Shown: piece by piece, positions 34,729-42,631 of the stretch | How positions within the stretch are numbered: the first letter of the stretch is position 1 | Layout of the letters: each line of letters begins with the position of its first letter | NCBI GenBank assembly: GCA_017397655.1 | Contig: JAFQIG010000067.1 | Coordinates: 1 to 58,663 of the forward strand | Direction: 5' to 3' | Length of the DNA: 58,663 bases | DNA from: Clostridia bacterium | GTDB taxonomy: Bacteria > Bacillota > Clostridia > Oscillospirales > Acutalibacteraceae | Program-made: the position numbers and the translations under genes | Notes under the pieces: generated by a model | Told to the model about the DNA's origin: nothing | What the model saw: the letters and a program-made list of their open reading frames with translations, nothing else | Databases searched by the model: none

Positions 34729-35880
34729 TCAAGCGGTACGAATTGATTTTTTGCCGTCTTCAATTCCCTGAAGAAGCATATCAACATCTTCCGTTGTTGT
34801 TAAGTGCGAAAAACTGATGCGAAGTGCAGAAGAAATCTCTGCATCCGAAAGTCCCATACGGGACAAAACATAACTCTTGTGACCTTTTGCACAGGCAGAT
34901 CCCGACGATACGTAAATCTTTCGTGATGACAAAAAGTTCATCATCGGTTCGGAGTTAACTCCTGTTGAGATGTTAGTGATATACGGAAGCGAATCCGTCG
35001 GGGAGTTAACGGTAATACCGCCGATTGCCGAAAGTCCGCTGAGAAGATAATCACGCAGCGCCTCTATTCTCGGATAAATCTTTTCGGTATTCGGCATTGC
35101 CTTTGCCGCAGCACCGAAGCCGACTATCGCAGGGACAGGCTCCGTACCGGGACGAAGCGAGCTTTCCTGCAGACCGCCGAAGGTTCTGGGAGAAACTCTG
35201 ACCCCTGCACGGTCTTTTTTGAATCCGCCCTTGACATAAAGCGCACCCGCACCTTTAGGTCCGTGTATCTTATGCGAGCTGATGCTCATAAGATCAACAG
35301 AGAGTGCCGAAGGCTTCAGAAGCGGAAGCTTGCAGAAAGCCTGAACGGCATCACAATGAATTATTGCCGGTGAACCTGCCGATTTTACGGCTCTTCTTAT
35401 CTCCTTGACCGGCTGAATCGTGCCGACCTCGTTATTGACTGCCATTACGCTGACAAGAACGGTGTTCTTGTTGATTGCACGGTACAGATCCTCCTCGGAT
35501 ATTCTGCCGTTTCCGTCAACCTTAAGTCTTATGACTTCAAATCCGCTTTCTTCCAGCTTTGTTGCAGTCTCATCAACGCTTGAATGTTCCGTTGAAGATA
35601 TTACGACACGTCTGCCGTAACGGCGCATGGCATTGGCTGTACCGAGAAGTGCTATATTGTTGCTTTCGGTTCCGCCCGATGTGAAGAAAAGCTCCTCCGA
35701 ACGGCAACCGAGCCGTGCAGAGACATTTTCCCTTGCTTCGCTGAGAAGCTCTTCCGCCTCTACACCTTTACTGTAAAGCGATGACGGATTACCCCAGCCT
35801 CTTACGAGCGCATCGGTCATCGCAGTAATTGCCTGCTCGCAAACGGGAGTCGTTGCGCTGTTATCAAGATAATATTCCAC
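34729..35880 (-). CDS. iscS: Cysteine desulfurase (IscS/NifS family), partner of ThiI
   Basis: A PLP enzyme that takes sulfur from cysteine as a persulfide. In 383 residues it shows a YLDNSATTP start, TSGGTESNN, the PLP lysine K204 in SSHKIHGPKG and the catalytic loop cysteine C330 in SSGSACAKGHKS. Position directly before thiI points to a role in tRNA thiolation, as for the NifS-like/ThiI pairs of Bacillus. The start is GTG at 35880, 8 nt after GGAGG. It is the first gene of a seven-gene minus-strand operon reaching cysK. Confidence 0.92.
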   Translation of the reverse strand: MEYYLDNSATTPVCEQAITAMTDALVRGWGNPSSLYSKGVEAEELLSEARENVSARLGCRSEELFFTSGGTESNNIALLGTANAMRRYGRRVVISSTEHSSVDETATKLEESGFEVIRLKVDGNGRISEEDLYRAINKNTVLVSVMAVNNEVGTIQPVKEIRRAVKSAGSPAIIHCDAVQAFCKLPLLKPSALSVDLMSISSHKIHGPKGAGALYVKGGFKKDRAGVRVSPRTFGGLQESSLRPGTEPVPAIVGFGAAAKAMPNTEKIYPRIEALRDYLLSGLSAIGGITVNSPTDSLPYITNISTGVNSEPMMNFLSSRKIYVSSGSACAKGHKSYVLSRMGLSDAEISSALRISFSHLTTTEDVDMLLQGIEDGKKSIRTA

Positions 35881-35926
35881 GCAAACATCCCTCCAAACAC
35901 ACGAGTCCCAATTTTACAGTTACTTT

Positions 35927-35955
35927 ATTATACATCAATCTCACCCGTTTGTAAA
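35927..35955 (-). promoter_or_regulatory. Sigma-A promoter of the iscS-cysK operon
   Basis: On the minus strand TTTACA (35950-35955), 17 bp, TATAAT (35927-35932). The boxes are the same as in the hyd promoter. The rest of 35956-36287 holds no gene I recognise, apart from the repeat pair at 36158-36245. Confidence 0.8.
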
Positions 35956-36157
35956 TGATAAATTTATTCAAATAGTATTTGCAGTATTGCATTAACACAA
36001 GATATAGATATGTCAATGACAAAATAATTGTTAATTTTTTTCTTGTTTTCAAAAAATCTCCGCAAATACACCTGCACGACAAAGTTGTACGGCAGTAACA
36101 GTATATGTTGACCGTCTGTCTGCGCTTCATAAAACAAAGCCTGAAAAGAATATAAAA

Positions 36158-36245
36158 AAAGATTCTTCACTTTCGTTCAGAATGACCCGATTGGTTTTTT
36201 TGAAAACTTCCCTGTGTCATCCTGAGCCAAAGGCGAAGGATCTTT
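36158..36245. repeat. Inverted pair of REP-like ~30-bp repeats
   Basis: 36158-36186 (minus orientation) and 36216-36245 (plus orientation) are diverged copies of the same motif, GTCAT(T/C)CTGA...CGAA...GAATC/GGATCTTT. They form a hairpin with a 29-nt loop. The same core occurs inside the 250-bp elements at 21522 and 58500. Confidence 0.65.
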
Positions 36246-36287
36246 AAATTTTTACGATGCACGGCACCCTGTGGGTATTCCGTATAA

Positions 36288-36767
36288 CTATCTCAACAGT
36301 ATCCGCTTCCATTCTTCCGTCAGCCTTTCGACACTCCACGCAGCATTGGCAGGGGAGGTTGACGGCAGACAAACGGCATCCTTGCCGACCGTATCTCGAA
36401 GATATTTTTTATAATACTTTTCTGCTGTTTTGCCGTTGACAAAAATCTTTTTAATATCGCAATTGTCGAGGATAATGCTTAAATCATTCGGGACAACATT
36501 TTTAATAGAGCTGTCAGAGCTTCCCTCGATTTCACACGAGGCAATCACATCCCAAAGCGCTATTCCGTTTGATAAAAGAAAACGCTTTTTCTCTTCAATT
36601 GTCTGCGGAACACTCTTTTCAAAAACAGCCGCAACGACCTTCCAGAATCTGTTTTGCGGATGTCCGTAAAAGAAAAGCTGTTCACGTGATTTTACCGACG
36701 GAAAGCTTCCGAGAATAAGTATTCTTGAATTTTCATCATACAACGGAGGAAAAGGATGACTGATCAT
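36288..36767 (-). CDS. DNA-deoxyinosine (hypoxanthine) glycosylase, UDG superfamily
   Basis: A 159-residue base-excision repair enzyme. It resembles the hypoxanthine-DNA glycosylase branch of the uracil-DNA glycosylase superfamily, with ILGSFPSVKSREQLFFYGHPQNRFW-type active-site residues (GSFPS, then YGHPQNRFW) and the C-terminal LPSTSPANA motif. It would remove deaminated adenine from DNA. The ATG follows AGGAG. It is the last gene of a run of small minus-strand genes, 13 nt after a NUDIX hydrolase, a pairing that makes sense for damage clearance. Confidence 0.85.
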   Translation of the reverse strand: MISHPFPPLYDENSRILILGSFPSVKSREQLFFYGHPQNRFWKVVAAVFEKSVPQTIEEKKRFLLSNGIALWDVIASCEIEGSSDSSIKNVVPNDLSIILDNCDIKKIFVNGKTAEKYYKKYLRDTVGKDAVCLPSTSPANAAWSVERLTEEWKRILLR

Positions 36768-36780
36768 AAAAACTCCTCAC

Positions 36781-37302
36781 TTAACACTTACTTATAAAGT
36801 GCCTTATACCTTCATCCGAATTATAAATCTCATCTTTCAAAAACTCGGGATATATCGTTATATTTTTCAAATTTTCTATTGGCATCCAACCAAGAACCAC
36901 ATTACAATTGTCCTTTTGAGAAAAGAAATCTTCGCTTTCCTGAATTGAAAAACCCTCCTTGACTTCCGCCAGAAAATAGTAAGCAAGATTATGTGTTTTC
37001 TTCCCATTCCATTCAAAAAAGCATTCTTCTGTCCACAGCATCTTTTTGCAATATATTTCAACACCGAGTTCTTCTTTTATCTCACGTAAAAGACCATCCT
37101 CAAGCGTTTCTCCTATTTTGATGTGACCACCCGGCAATGCATATTCCGTTCCGTCTTTGTCACGCTGAACCAAAATTTTGTTACCCTTTATTATAACTGC
37201 AACCGTTCTGACTTCACAGATATAATCTTCACCTTTGAAAAACCAATCTTTATTCATCGACAGCATCTCCTTTGATATCTTTGCAAATTCTTCAACACTC
37301 AT
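36781..37302 (-). CDS. NUDIX hydrolase
   Basis: A 173-residue nucleoside-diphosphate-linked pyrophosphatase with the full NUDIX box GGHIKIGETLEDG...REIKEELGV (about 75-97). The substrate is unknown; a role in removing damaged nucleotides or metabolites is typical. I place the start at 37302, where ATGA overlaps the stop of the GNAT gene. A second in-frame ATG 13 codons later (MNKDW) has AAGGAG 8 nt ahead and could be used instead. Confidence 0.85.
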   Translation of the reverse strand: MSVEEFAKISKEMLSMNKDWFFKGEDYICEVRTVAVIIKGNKILVQRDKDGTEYALPGGHIKIGETLEDGLLREIKEELGVEIYCKKMLWTEECFFEWNGKKTHNLAYYFLAEVKEGFSIQESEDFFSQKDNCNVVLGWMPIENLKNITIYPEFLKDEIYNSDEGIRHFISKC

Positions 37303-37850
37303 TTAGATTTGTACCACTTTAGCAGTTCGCCGTAACTTCCTTTAAAGTGAACACTTCGACCGTTTTTGTTCATTCCGATTTTCGATAGACCCATTCTTTC
37401 AAGAATTCCTATGGATTTAAAATTTGAGACATTTGCATATGCTTCGACAAATCTCAAATCCTTGCCGATATTTTCAATTATAAATCCGTACAGCTTTCTG
37501 AAAATATTTTTGCCGTGATAACAAGTCTTGAGCTGAACCTCTTCCATCATAAAAGTATCTTCTGTTGTGTAATACTGAAAAAAGCCGATAATGCTGTCGG
37601 CATCTTTGATAAGAATTATCTGCCGTTCATTCCGTTTTAAAGCATCACTTACTCCGTTATACCAACAATTATAATCCTCTTCTCTCTCGTTACCGGTAGG
37701 AGCAATTATTTCCATATTGTCGGCAAGGATATTAAAAATACGAAAAGCTACGGCATCAAACGCATCTTTATCAAGATAAGCGAAATTTATCATTAAAACA
37801 ACATCTTGTTTTTCTTCATAGTTTACTTCACAGAATTCAGCTTTGTACAT
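37299..37850 (-). CDS. GNAT-family N-acetyltransferase
   Basis: A 183-residue GNAT-like protein. Recognisable parts are a beta4-type strand before the acetyl-CoA loop (MEEVQLKTCYHGKNIFRKLY) and the ANVSNFKSIGILERMGLSKIG segment typical of the GNAT C-terminal half. The acceptor is unknown. ATG 37850 is chosen, since the longer frame overlaps the promoter of the divergent toxin-antitoxin genes. It overlaps the NUDIX gene by 4 nt. Confidence 0.7.
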   Translation of the reverse strand: MYKAEFCEVNYEEKQDVVLMINFAYLDKDAFDAVAFRIFNILADNMEIIAPTGNEREEDYNCWYNGVSDALKRNERQIILIKDADSIIGFFQYYTTEDTFMMEEVQLKTCYHGKNIFRKLYGFIIENIGKDLRFVEAYANVSNFKSIGILERMGLSKIGMNKNGRSVHFKGSYGELLKWYKSK

Positions 37851-37876
37851 TTTATCACTTCTTTTCTCGTAATCCA

Positions 37877-37905
37877 TTGACAACATAGCATATTTTATAT
37901 ATAAT
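37877..37905 (+). promoter_or_regulatory. Perfect consensus promoter of the toxin-antitoxin pair
   Basis: TTGACA (37877-37882), 17 bp, TATAAT (37900-37905). It starts 26 bp from the start codon of the divergent GNAT gene, so antitoxin binding here could affect both. Confidence 0.85.
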
Positions 37906-37939
37906 TTAGTTAGAATAATGCTACAAGGAGTTGAATATT

Positions 37940-38203
37940 ATGAATATACGCCCATCGGCAGCAATCAGACAGAACTACAACGAAATTGCGGAACTATGTA
38001 AGAAAACCGGAGAGCCGATTTATCTCACCAAAAACGGTGAGGGAGATTTGGTTGTTATGGATATCGAAGCATTTACAAGACGTGAAAAAATGCTTGCTCT
38101 GCGTGAGGAGCTTTTGCAGGTTGAGGCAGACCGAATTGCCGGTATCAAGGATTTAACTCTTGATGAGCTTTCGGATTATCTTGACGAGGTTATCGGAGAA
38201 TAA
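37940..38203 (+). CDS. Phd/YefM-family antitoxin
   Basis: An 87-residue antitoxin. The N-terminal half is the DNA-binding Phd/YefM fold (RPSAAIRQNYNEIAELCKKT, then PIYLTKNGEGDLVVMD). The acidic C-terminal helix should wrap the toxin. ATG 37940 is 9 nt after AAGGAG; the TTG at 37931 sits directly against the ribosome site and is less likely. It would repress its own promoter together with the toxin. The toxin gene follows after 2 nt. Confidence 0.85.
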   Translation: MNIRPSAAIRQNYNEIAELCKKTGEPIYLTKNGEGDLVVMDIEAFTRREKMLALREELLQVEADRIAGIKDLTLDELSDYLDEVIGE

Positions 38204-38205
38204 AT

Positions 38206-38511
38206 ATGAAATATACTGTTGTTATCTCCGATAAGGCAAAGCTGCAAATTGCCGAACACATTTCTTTCGTTTCAAACATCAATAAGGACAGCGCAAAAAA
38301 ACTGAAGAAAAAAATAATTGAAACCTTGAAATCACTTTCAGAAATGCCCCGCAGATACCCGTATCTGAACGGAGAATTTATCGAAAAAAATCATTATCGC
38401 AAAATGCCGTTGGAGGACAGATATCTTGCTGTTTATCACATAGAAGACAACCTTGTTCGTATCGACTATGTTCTTGACTGTCGTCGTGACTACGGCTGGC
38501 TGCTGAAATAA
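38206..38511 (+). CDS. RelE/ParE-family toxin
   Basis: A 101-residue type II toxin of the RelE/ParE superfamily. It has helix-rich residues 10-45, MPRRYPYLNGEF in the middle, YHIEDNLVRIDYVLDCRRDYGWLL at the end, and the basic patches typical of the fold. RelE members cut mRNA on the ribosome and ParE members poison gyrase; sequence alone does not decide which. It is translated from the antitoxin transcript and followed by a strong terminator. It is the only plus-strand pair in a minus-strand cluster, which suggests insertion as a unit. Confidence 0.85.
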   Translation: MKYTVVISDKAKLQIAEHISFVSNINKDSAKKLKKKIIETLKSLSEMPRRYPYLNGEFIEKNHYRKMPLEDRYLAVYHIEDNLVRIDYVLDCRRDYGWLLK

Positions 38512-38518
38512 GCTATAT

Positions 38519-38550
38519 CCGGGAGGCTGAGACTTCCCGGGTATTTTTTT
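38519..38550 (+). terminator. Terminator after the toxin gene
   Basis: CCGGGA (38519-38524) pairs with TCCCGG (38535-38540), followed by GTA and a T7 run. Confidence 0.8.
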
Positions 38551-38559
38551 GTTTACAAA

Positions 38560-39042
38560 TCATTTAATCTCAAATTCCATAAACCCAACCGAAAACGGCA
38601 GATGCGGAAATTTTTGTATTGAAATGTGCTTGAAGCCGAGTTTTAAATACCAATTTTTCAGTTTTATGTTTTCTTCGATTATACCTATTGAGATTTTATT
38701 ACCACCATAATTTTTAATGACTGCAACTGCATACCTAAGCATTGCTTTTCCTATACCCGAACAGCGATATTCGGGTAATACGGCAAGGTTATTTAATTCC
38801 CATTCTTCATCATTGCACTTTGCAAGAGAAAAATAACCGACAGGAATATCATCTTGATAAAAGAGAAACATCGGTACGGCTTCGTTAAACTGCTTTTCAA
38901 GTTTATCCCTTTTCATAAATGCCGTGTGCGAGGGGCAGTTGCTTTCAGTCAAACCGAATTCTTCCGCAACCGTCATAAAGCTGTTGCAGATTATTTCAAG
39001 ACATATATCAAGTTGTTCTTTGCTGTTAACTTGCTTTATCAT
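38560..39042 (-). CDS. GNAT-family N-acetyltransferase
   Basis: A 160-residue acetyltransferase with the GNAT motif A region LNNLAVLPEYRCSGIGKAML (acetyl-CoA loop RCSGIGKA). A later IGIIEENIKLKNWYLKLGFKH segment matches motif B. The acceptor is unknown. The gene follows a methyltransferase by 4 nt and reads on the same strand, so it is probably co-transcribed. Confidence 0.88.
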   Translation of the reverse strand: MIKQVNSKEQLDICLEIICNSFMTVAEEFGLTESNCPSHTAFMKRDKLEKQFNEAVPMFLFYQDDIPVGYFSLAKCNDEEWELNNLAVLPEYRCSGIGKAMLRYAVAVIKNYGGNKISIGIIEENIKLKNWYLKLGFKHISIQKFPHLPFSVGFMEFEIK

Positions 39043-39046
39043 ATAG

Positions 39047-39835
39047 TTATTTCCTTGCCAACTGAAGATCTATTGTGTCATAAATTGTGATCTTGCCACC
39101 GTGACGGTTGATTGCTTCCTCGATTTTTGCAAAGAACTCTTTGCGGACATTTTCTTCTATTGCAATGTGATCGGAATATGTTCCGAGAAGTGCCCGATAC
39201 TCTTCTGCCGTAAATATGCGTGTTCTGTAAAAAAGCTTATACCGGACATCGGAAAATCCGTACCTCAACGCAATTAACGCTCTGTCACGTGCTTCTTTCT
39301 CGCTGTATTCCGATGTTTTTTCAGGTTCTTTATCGTAGTATTTATAATAATACTTTGCATAAATTTCGTCAATTTCTTTTGACAGTCCGGGATTACCTTT
39401 ATCACGGTAAGGATGATTCGCAAACCGTGCGAACACACCGCCGTCTTTTAACATATCATAGACCTTTTTATAGCCGATTTCTTCGGGTATCCAATGAAAA
39501 GCCGATGCAGAATAAATCATATCGTAATCACCGCTTAAAGCTACATCTTCAAACTTTCCGTTTATCACAGAAAAGTTTGCAAAATCTTTAAACTTTTTAC
39601 GGCAAAGATCACAAAAATTTTTTCCGCTTTCAACAGCGGTAAGACAACAGCCTGTTTTGAGAATCGGCAATGTCGCCTGACCGCCACCGATTCCGATCTC
39701 CAGAACACGGCTTTCGGTGTTGACGGGAATGTATTTAAAAATCTCCGTGTACAGCTCATCAACATATCCGGGACGCATCTTTTCGTAAACATCCGCCACG
39801 GTATCAAAAGTCTGTGACAATGTATTTATTTTCAT
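39047..39835 (-). CDS. Class I SAM-dependent methyltransferase
   Basis: A 262-residue Rossmann methyltransferase with motif I VLEIGIGGGQAT, an acidic ribose-binding residue in LTAVESGKNF, and SASAFHWIPEE after strand 4, as in the trans-aconitate/ubiquinone-type small-molecule methyltransferases. The acceptor is unknown. It is the first gene of a pair with the GNAT gene downstream. No strong ribosome site precedes the ATG. Confidence 0.85.
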   Translation of the reverse strand: MKINTLSQTFDTVADVYEKMRPGYVDELYTEIFKYIPVNTESRVLEIGIGGGQATLPILKTGCCLTAVESGKNFCDLCRKKFKDFANFSVINGKFEDVALSGDYDMIYSASAFHWIPEEIGYKKVYDMLKDGGVFARFANHPYRDKGNPGLSKEIDEIYAKYYYKYYDKEPEKTSEYSEKEARDRALIALRYGFSDVRYKLFYRTRIFTAEEYRALLGTYSDHIAIEENVRKEFFAKIEEAINRHGGKITIYDTIDLQLARK

Positions 39836-39918
39836 ATATTTTTATCCGCAACCACTATGGTTGTATTCCCTTTTCTGAAAATTTTCCGGACGTTTTTAAA
39901 TCCGTTTCATTTTCTCAC

Positions 39919-40521
39919 CTAAATTCCGTTTGTATGCTCATCGAAGTTTGCACGAATAATACGCCTTTCTTTGTCGGTAATATTCCATACGTGAATACCT
40001 GTGTCTGCCGTATTAAAAAAGTAATTACAATCGACACTCATATTAAAAAACGACCTGTAAAGCTGATTTATCATACCTCCGTGAGAAACAATTACAACGG
40101 TTGCATCCGTTTTGGTTTCATTTATGATTTTAGAAAGCACACGGTCTGCTCTTTGACGGAATACGAGTTGTGACTCTTGACCGTAGACGGCTTTATCTAT
40201 CGGCAAATTCGGAATATCGGGATATTTTTCCCGAACAACAGCTCTCGGAAGTCCTGCAAGAAGTCCGTTGTTAAATTCCATAAGATTTTCATCAAAAATT
40301 ATCGGAATATCAATTTTATCCGACAGGTGCTGTGCAGTCTGTTTTGCTCTTGTTAACGTGCTTGAATAAATTTTTGATACACAATAATTCTCTGCAATAT
40401 GGTTCGCCATTGCTTCGGCTTGTCTGTGTCCTCTTTCGGTCAAAGGAAAATCTGCTCTGCCCTCGTGTACATCCAAAAGATCCGCTTCGGATTCACCGTG
40501 ACGGATGATCATCAGTCGCAT
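39919..40521 (-). CDS. Histidine phosphatase family protein (phosphoglycerate mutase-like)
   Basis: A 200-residue phosphatase with the phosphohistidine motif IIRHGESE, the second arginine in TLTRAKQTAQ, a Glu in LMEFNNGLLAG, and the late histidine in VVIVSHGGMI. Likely a broad-specificity sugar or nucleotide phosphate phosphatase. The start at 40521 gives a normal N-terminus; ten extra in-frame upstream codons look non-native. It overlaps the end of the HAD gene by 29 nt, so the two are translationally coupled. Confidence 0.88.
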   Translation of the reverse strand: MRLMIIRHGESEADLLDVHEGRADFPLTERGHRQAEAMANHIAENYCVSKIYSSTLTRAKQTAQHLSDKIDIPIIFDENLMEFNNGLLAGLPRAVVREKYPDIPNLPIDKAVYGQESQLVFRQRADRVLSKIINETKTDATVVIVSHGGMINQLYRSFFNMSVDCNYFFNTADTGIHVWNITDKERRIIRANFDEHTNGI

Positions 40522-41212
40522 GGTCTTTGCCCTCTCTTTCAACAAAATCAATCAATTGCTTCAGATTATTTATTATGTATTTATCGCTATGTATACCGCT
40601 TCGGTCAAGATAAAATGATGTAAATCCCTGTTCTCTTGCACCGTCGGCTTCTTCCTTACAATCATCAACAAAAATGCTTTCTCTTGCGGTTACTCTTTGA
40701 GCGTTGAGTGCCGCATTAAAAATTATCGGACTCGGCTTACCTGCTCCTACCAAAGAGCTTGCGGTAAATGATGTAAAATATTCTGCAATACCGAGCTCCT
40801 GAAGGGTAAATTCAAGTGACGGTGAAGTATCACTTATTACGCCCATTTTGTAACCATGATTTTTAAAATATTCCAGCACCTCGACAGTTTCGGGAAACAG
40901 CTTTCTGTCACCGTTGCACCAAAGCTCGCTGAAAAGACATTCCGCTTTTTCTTTTACATCTTCTGTCACACCTTCACCGACAAGCAGATGATAATAATAT
41001 CTTTTGAAAAAATCCTTTTCATCTTCGAGCGTTTTGTACCACGGCTTTCTTCCCTCGCTTGCAAGGTGAAACAAATTCATCATTTTTTCATAGGAAAGCT
41101 CAAACTGCTTGCCTGACCATTCGCTGATCTGCCTGTCACGCCAAGACTCTTTTTCTTTTGTAAAGTATGTCAGTGTCCCGTCACGGTCAAAAAATATTGC
41201 TTTGTATCTCAT
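40493..41212 (-). CDS. HAD-superfamily hydrolase (subfamily IA)
   Basis: A 239-residue phosphatase with motif I FFDRDGTLT, motif II GVISDTSPS, a lysine in GAGKPSPIIF and motif III FVDDCKEEADGA. A helical cap (about 15-90) is present. The substrate is unknown. ATGA overlaps the stop of the upstream methyltransferase gene, so methyltransferase, HAD and histidine phosphatase form one coupled set. Confidence 0.88.
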   Translation of the reverse strand: MRYKAIFFDRDGTLTYFTKEKESWRDRQISEWSGKQFELSYEKMMNLFHLASEGRKPWYKTLEDEKDFFKRYYYHLLVGEGVTEDVKEKAECLFSELWCNGDRKLFPETVEVLEYFKNHGYKMGVISDTSPSLEFTLQELGIAEYFTSFTASSLVGAGKPSPIIFNAALNAQRVTARESIFVDDCKEEADGAREQGFTSFYLDRSGIHSDKYIINNLKQLIDFVEREGKDHATDDHPSR

Positions 41213-41958
41213 AACTGACCCTTTCTTGCTTTGACGATTAAAAAAGACGGCTTGATAAATTCATCGTATAATGCAGGCCATTTTTCCATTGCCCAACCTT
41301 TCGGTTGAGGTTCGCATACCTCTTCAACAATAAAGCCTGCTTTTGAAAGTGCATTTATCGTATCACTAAATGTTCTGTGATATTTTTTCACATCATCAAC
41401 ATACCAATGCACTTTTCTTTCCCCGGGTTCATTATAATTTGAAAATGTGTAGGATATTTTTCTTCCGCTTTCATCTTTGTTATAGTGACCGTTTCCGTTA
41501 ATGGTTGCCGTAATAAGCGGGTGCTCCTGTGAAAACAAAAGATAACCGTTCTCATTAAGCAAATCATATATATCCTTACAAAGCTTTTCAAAATCTTCTA
41601 TATAATGAAAAGCTAAAGAACTATAAACTAAATCAAATTTTCTGTTCAGCGCAGATATATCGGTCATACTCATGTTTATATATTCAATACTTTTGTGGAA
41701 CGCTTTTTCTTTAGCAATGGAAAGCATTTTTTCTGAAATGTCAATACCAATAACATTGCTCGCTCCGCTCTTTATAAATTCAACACAATTAGCACCGCAA
41801 CCGCAACCTAAATCTAAAACAGTTTTACCTGTTTGTTTCGGCAACATTTCTTTCATTGCCGGTTGCTCCAACATATTATTGGAGTTGATTTCTCTGCTTC
41901 TCAATTCACTGTACCCGTCAAAAAAGATTTCATTGTCAAAAATATTTTGGTTGCTCAT
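41209..41958 (-). CDS. Class I SAM-dependent methyltransferase
   Basis: A 249-residue methyltransferase with motif I VLDLGCGCGANCVEF, an acidic residue in VIGIDISEKML, and DLVYSSLAFHYIEDF, which is characteristic of small-molecule O/N-methyltransferases. The acceptor is unknown. Its AAGGAG ribosome site lies inside the transposase relic just upstream, suggesting that insertion or decay of that relic remodelled the leader. The gene overlaps the HAD gene by 4 nt. Confidence 0.88.
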   Translation of the reverse strand: MSNQNIFDNEIFFDGYSELRSREINSNNMLEQPAMKEMLPKQTGKTVLDLGCGCGANCVEFIKSGASNVIGIDISEKMLSIAKEKAFHKSIEYINMSMTDISALNRKFDLVYSSLAFHYIEDFEKLCKDIYDLLNENGYLLFSQEHPLITATINGNGHYNKDESGRKISYTFSNYNEPGERKVHWYVDDVKKYHRTFSDTINALSKAGFIVEEVCEPQPKGWAMEKWPALYDEFIKPSFLIVKARKGQL

Positions 41959-41960
41959 TT

Positions 41961-42117
41961 CTAAAAGACTCCTTGATAATCAATTATTTTCTCCCACCAA
42001 GATATCGGATTGTTTTCGATATATTTCCATTTATTATAGTCCTCTTCATTACGTATAATGTGGTCGTAATATAATTTCCCCTATTCTTTCGGTAACATAA
42101 CCCTTGAGTTGATTAAC
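41961..42117 (-). pseudogene. Relic of a REP-associated tyrosine transposase (Y1_Tnp/RAYT), C-terminal end
   Basis: Two frames of the minus strand read as the end of an IS200-like Y1 transposase: QLKGYVTERIG, then after a frame change GKLYYDHIIRNEEDYNKW and KYIENNPISWWEKIIDYQ, closing at a TAG (41961-41963). The DHIIRNEEDY...YIxxNP pattern is typical of REP-associated transposases. The catalytic region is absent and the frame is broken, so it is dead. It overlaps the last codons of grpB. Confidence 0.7.
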
Positions 42118-42631
42118 CATATTTTGCATCACATAATTTATAAATCTCTTCGATGCACGGTGATTTATACGCAATATAATCATCAATGCTGTCGGGAAAT
42201 AATCTTGCGCCATCTTCTTTTACTTTACCGTATTTCTGCACCGCTTCGGGATGGCTTCTCAAAAAATCCCTGAACACAATGTGTTTTTGAAGCTCTTCGG
42301 AGTATTCGGGGCAAGCATACAAATGATGCTTCGGCAAATCCGTATCACCTTTGTAATCAAACGCTTCTCTGTCTTTGATGCCGAGATCACCTTCGTGTAT
42401 GTAACCGAGAGAAGATAAATTATCAACCAGCATATCAAATACAGAATAATCTTTTATCACAATGTCAATATCAACAATCGGCTTTGCACAAAGACCCTCG
42501 ACTGATGTACTGCCGATATGCTCGATGCCGATTATTATATCTTTTACTGACGGTAAAATATACTGTCTGATTTTTTCAAAATCATTTTTCCATTGTTCAT
42601 TATACGGAACAACAATCACGTGTTTTGTCAT
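42113..42631 (-). CDS. GrpB/UPF0157 family nucleotidyltransferase-fold protein
   Basis: A 172-residue GrpB-like protein of the nucleotidyltransferase superfamily. It shows IEHIGSTSVEGLCAKPIVDIDIVI (GSTS-x8-PxxDIDI pattern), a KHHLYACPEYSEEL stretch, and FRDFLRSHPEAVQKYGKVK near the end. The biochemical role is not known; the fold is shared with antibiotic nucleotidyltransferases. The ATG at 42631 follows GGGAG. An intrinsic terminator stands immediately before that ribosome site, and a 16-codon leader peptide lies further upstream. Confidence 0.85.
   Translation of the reverse strand: MTKHVIVVPYNEQWKNDFEKIRQYILPSVKDIIIGIEHIGSTSVEGLCAKPIVDIDIVIKDYSVFDMLVDNLSSLGYIHEGDLGIKDREAFDYKGDTDLPKHHLYACPEYSEELQKHIVFRDFLRSHPEAVQKYGKVKEDGARLFPDSIDDYIAYKSPCIEEIYKLCDAKYG

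Noticed and set aside
35956..36157. Possible short gene on the minus strand (DGQHILLLPYNFVVQVYL)
   Set aside because: No ribosome site, no family recognised, and it runs into the repeat pair.
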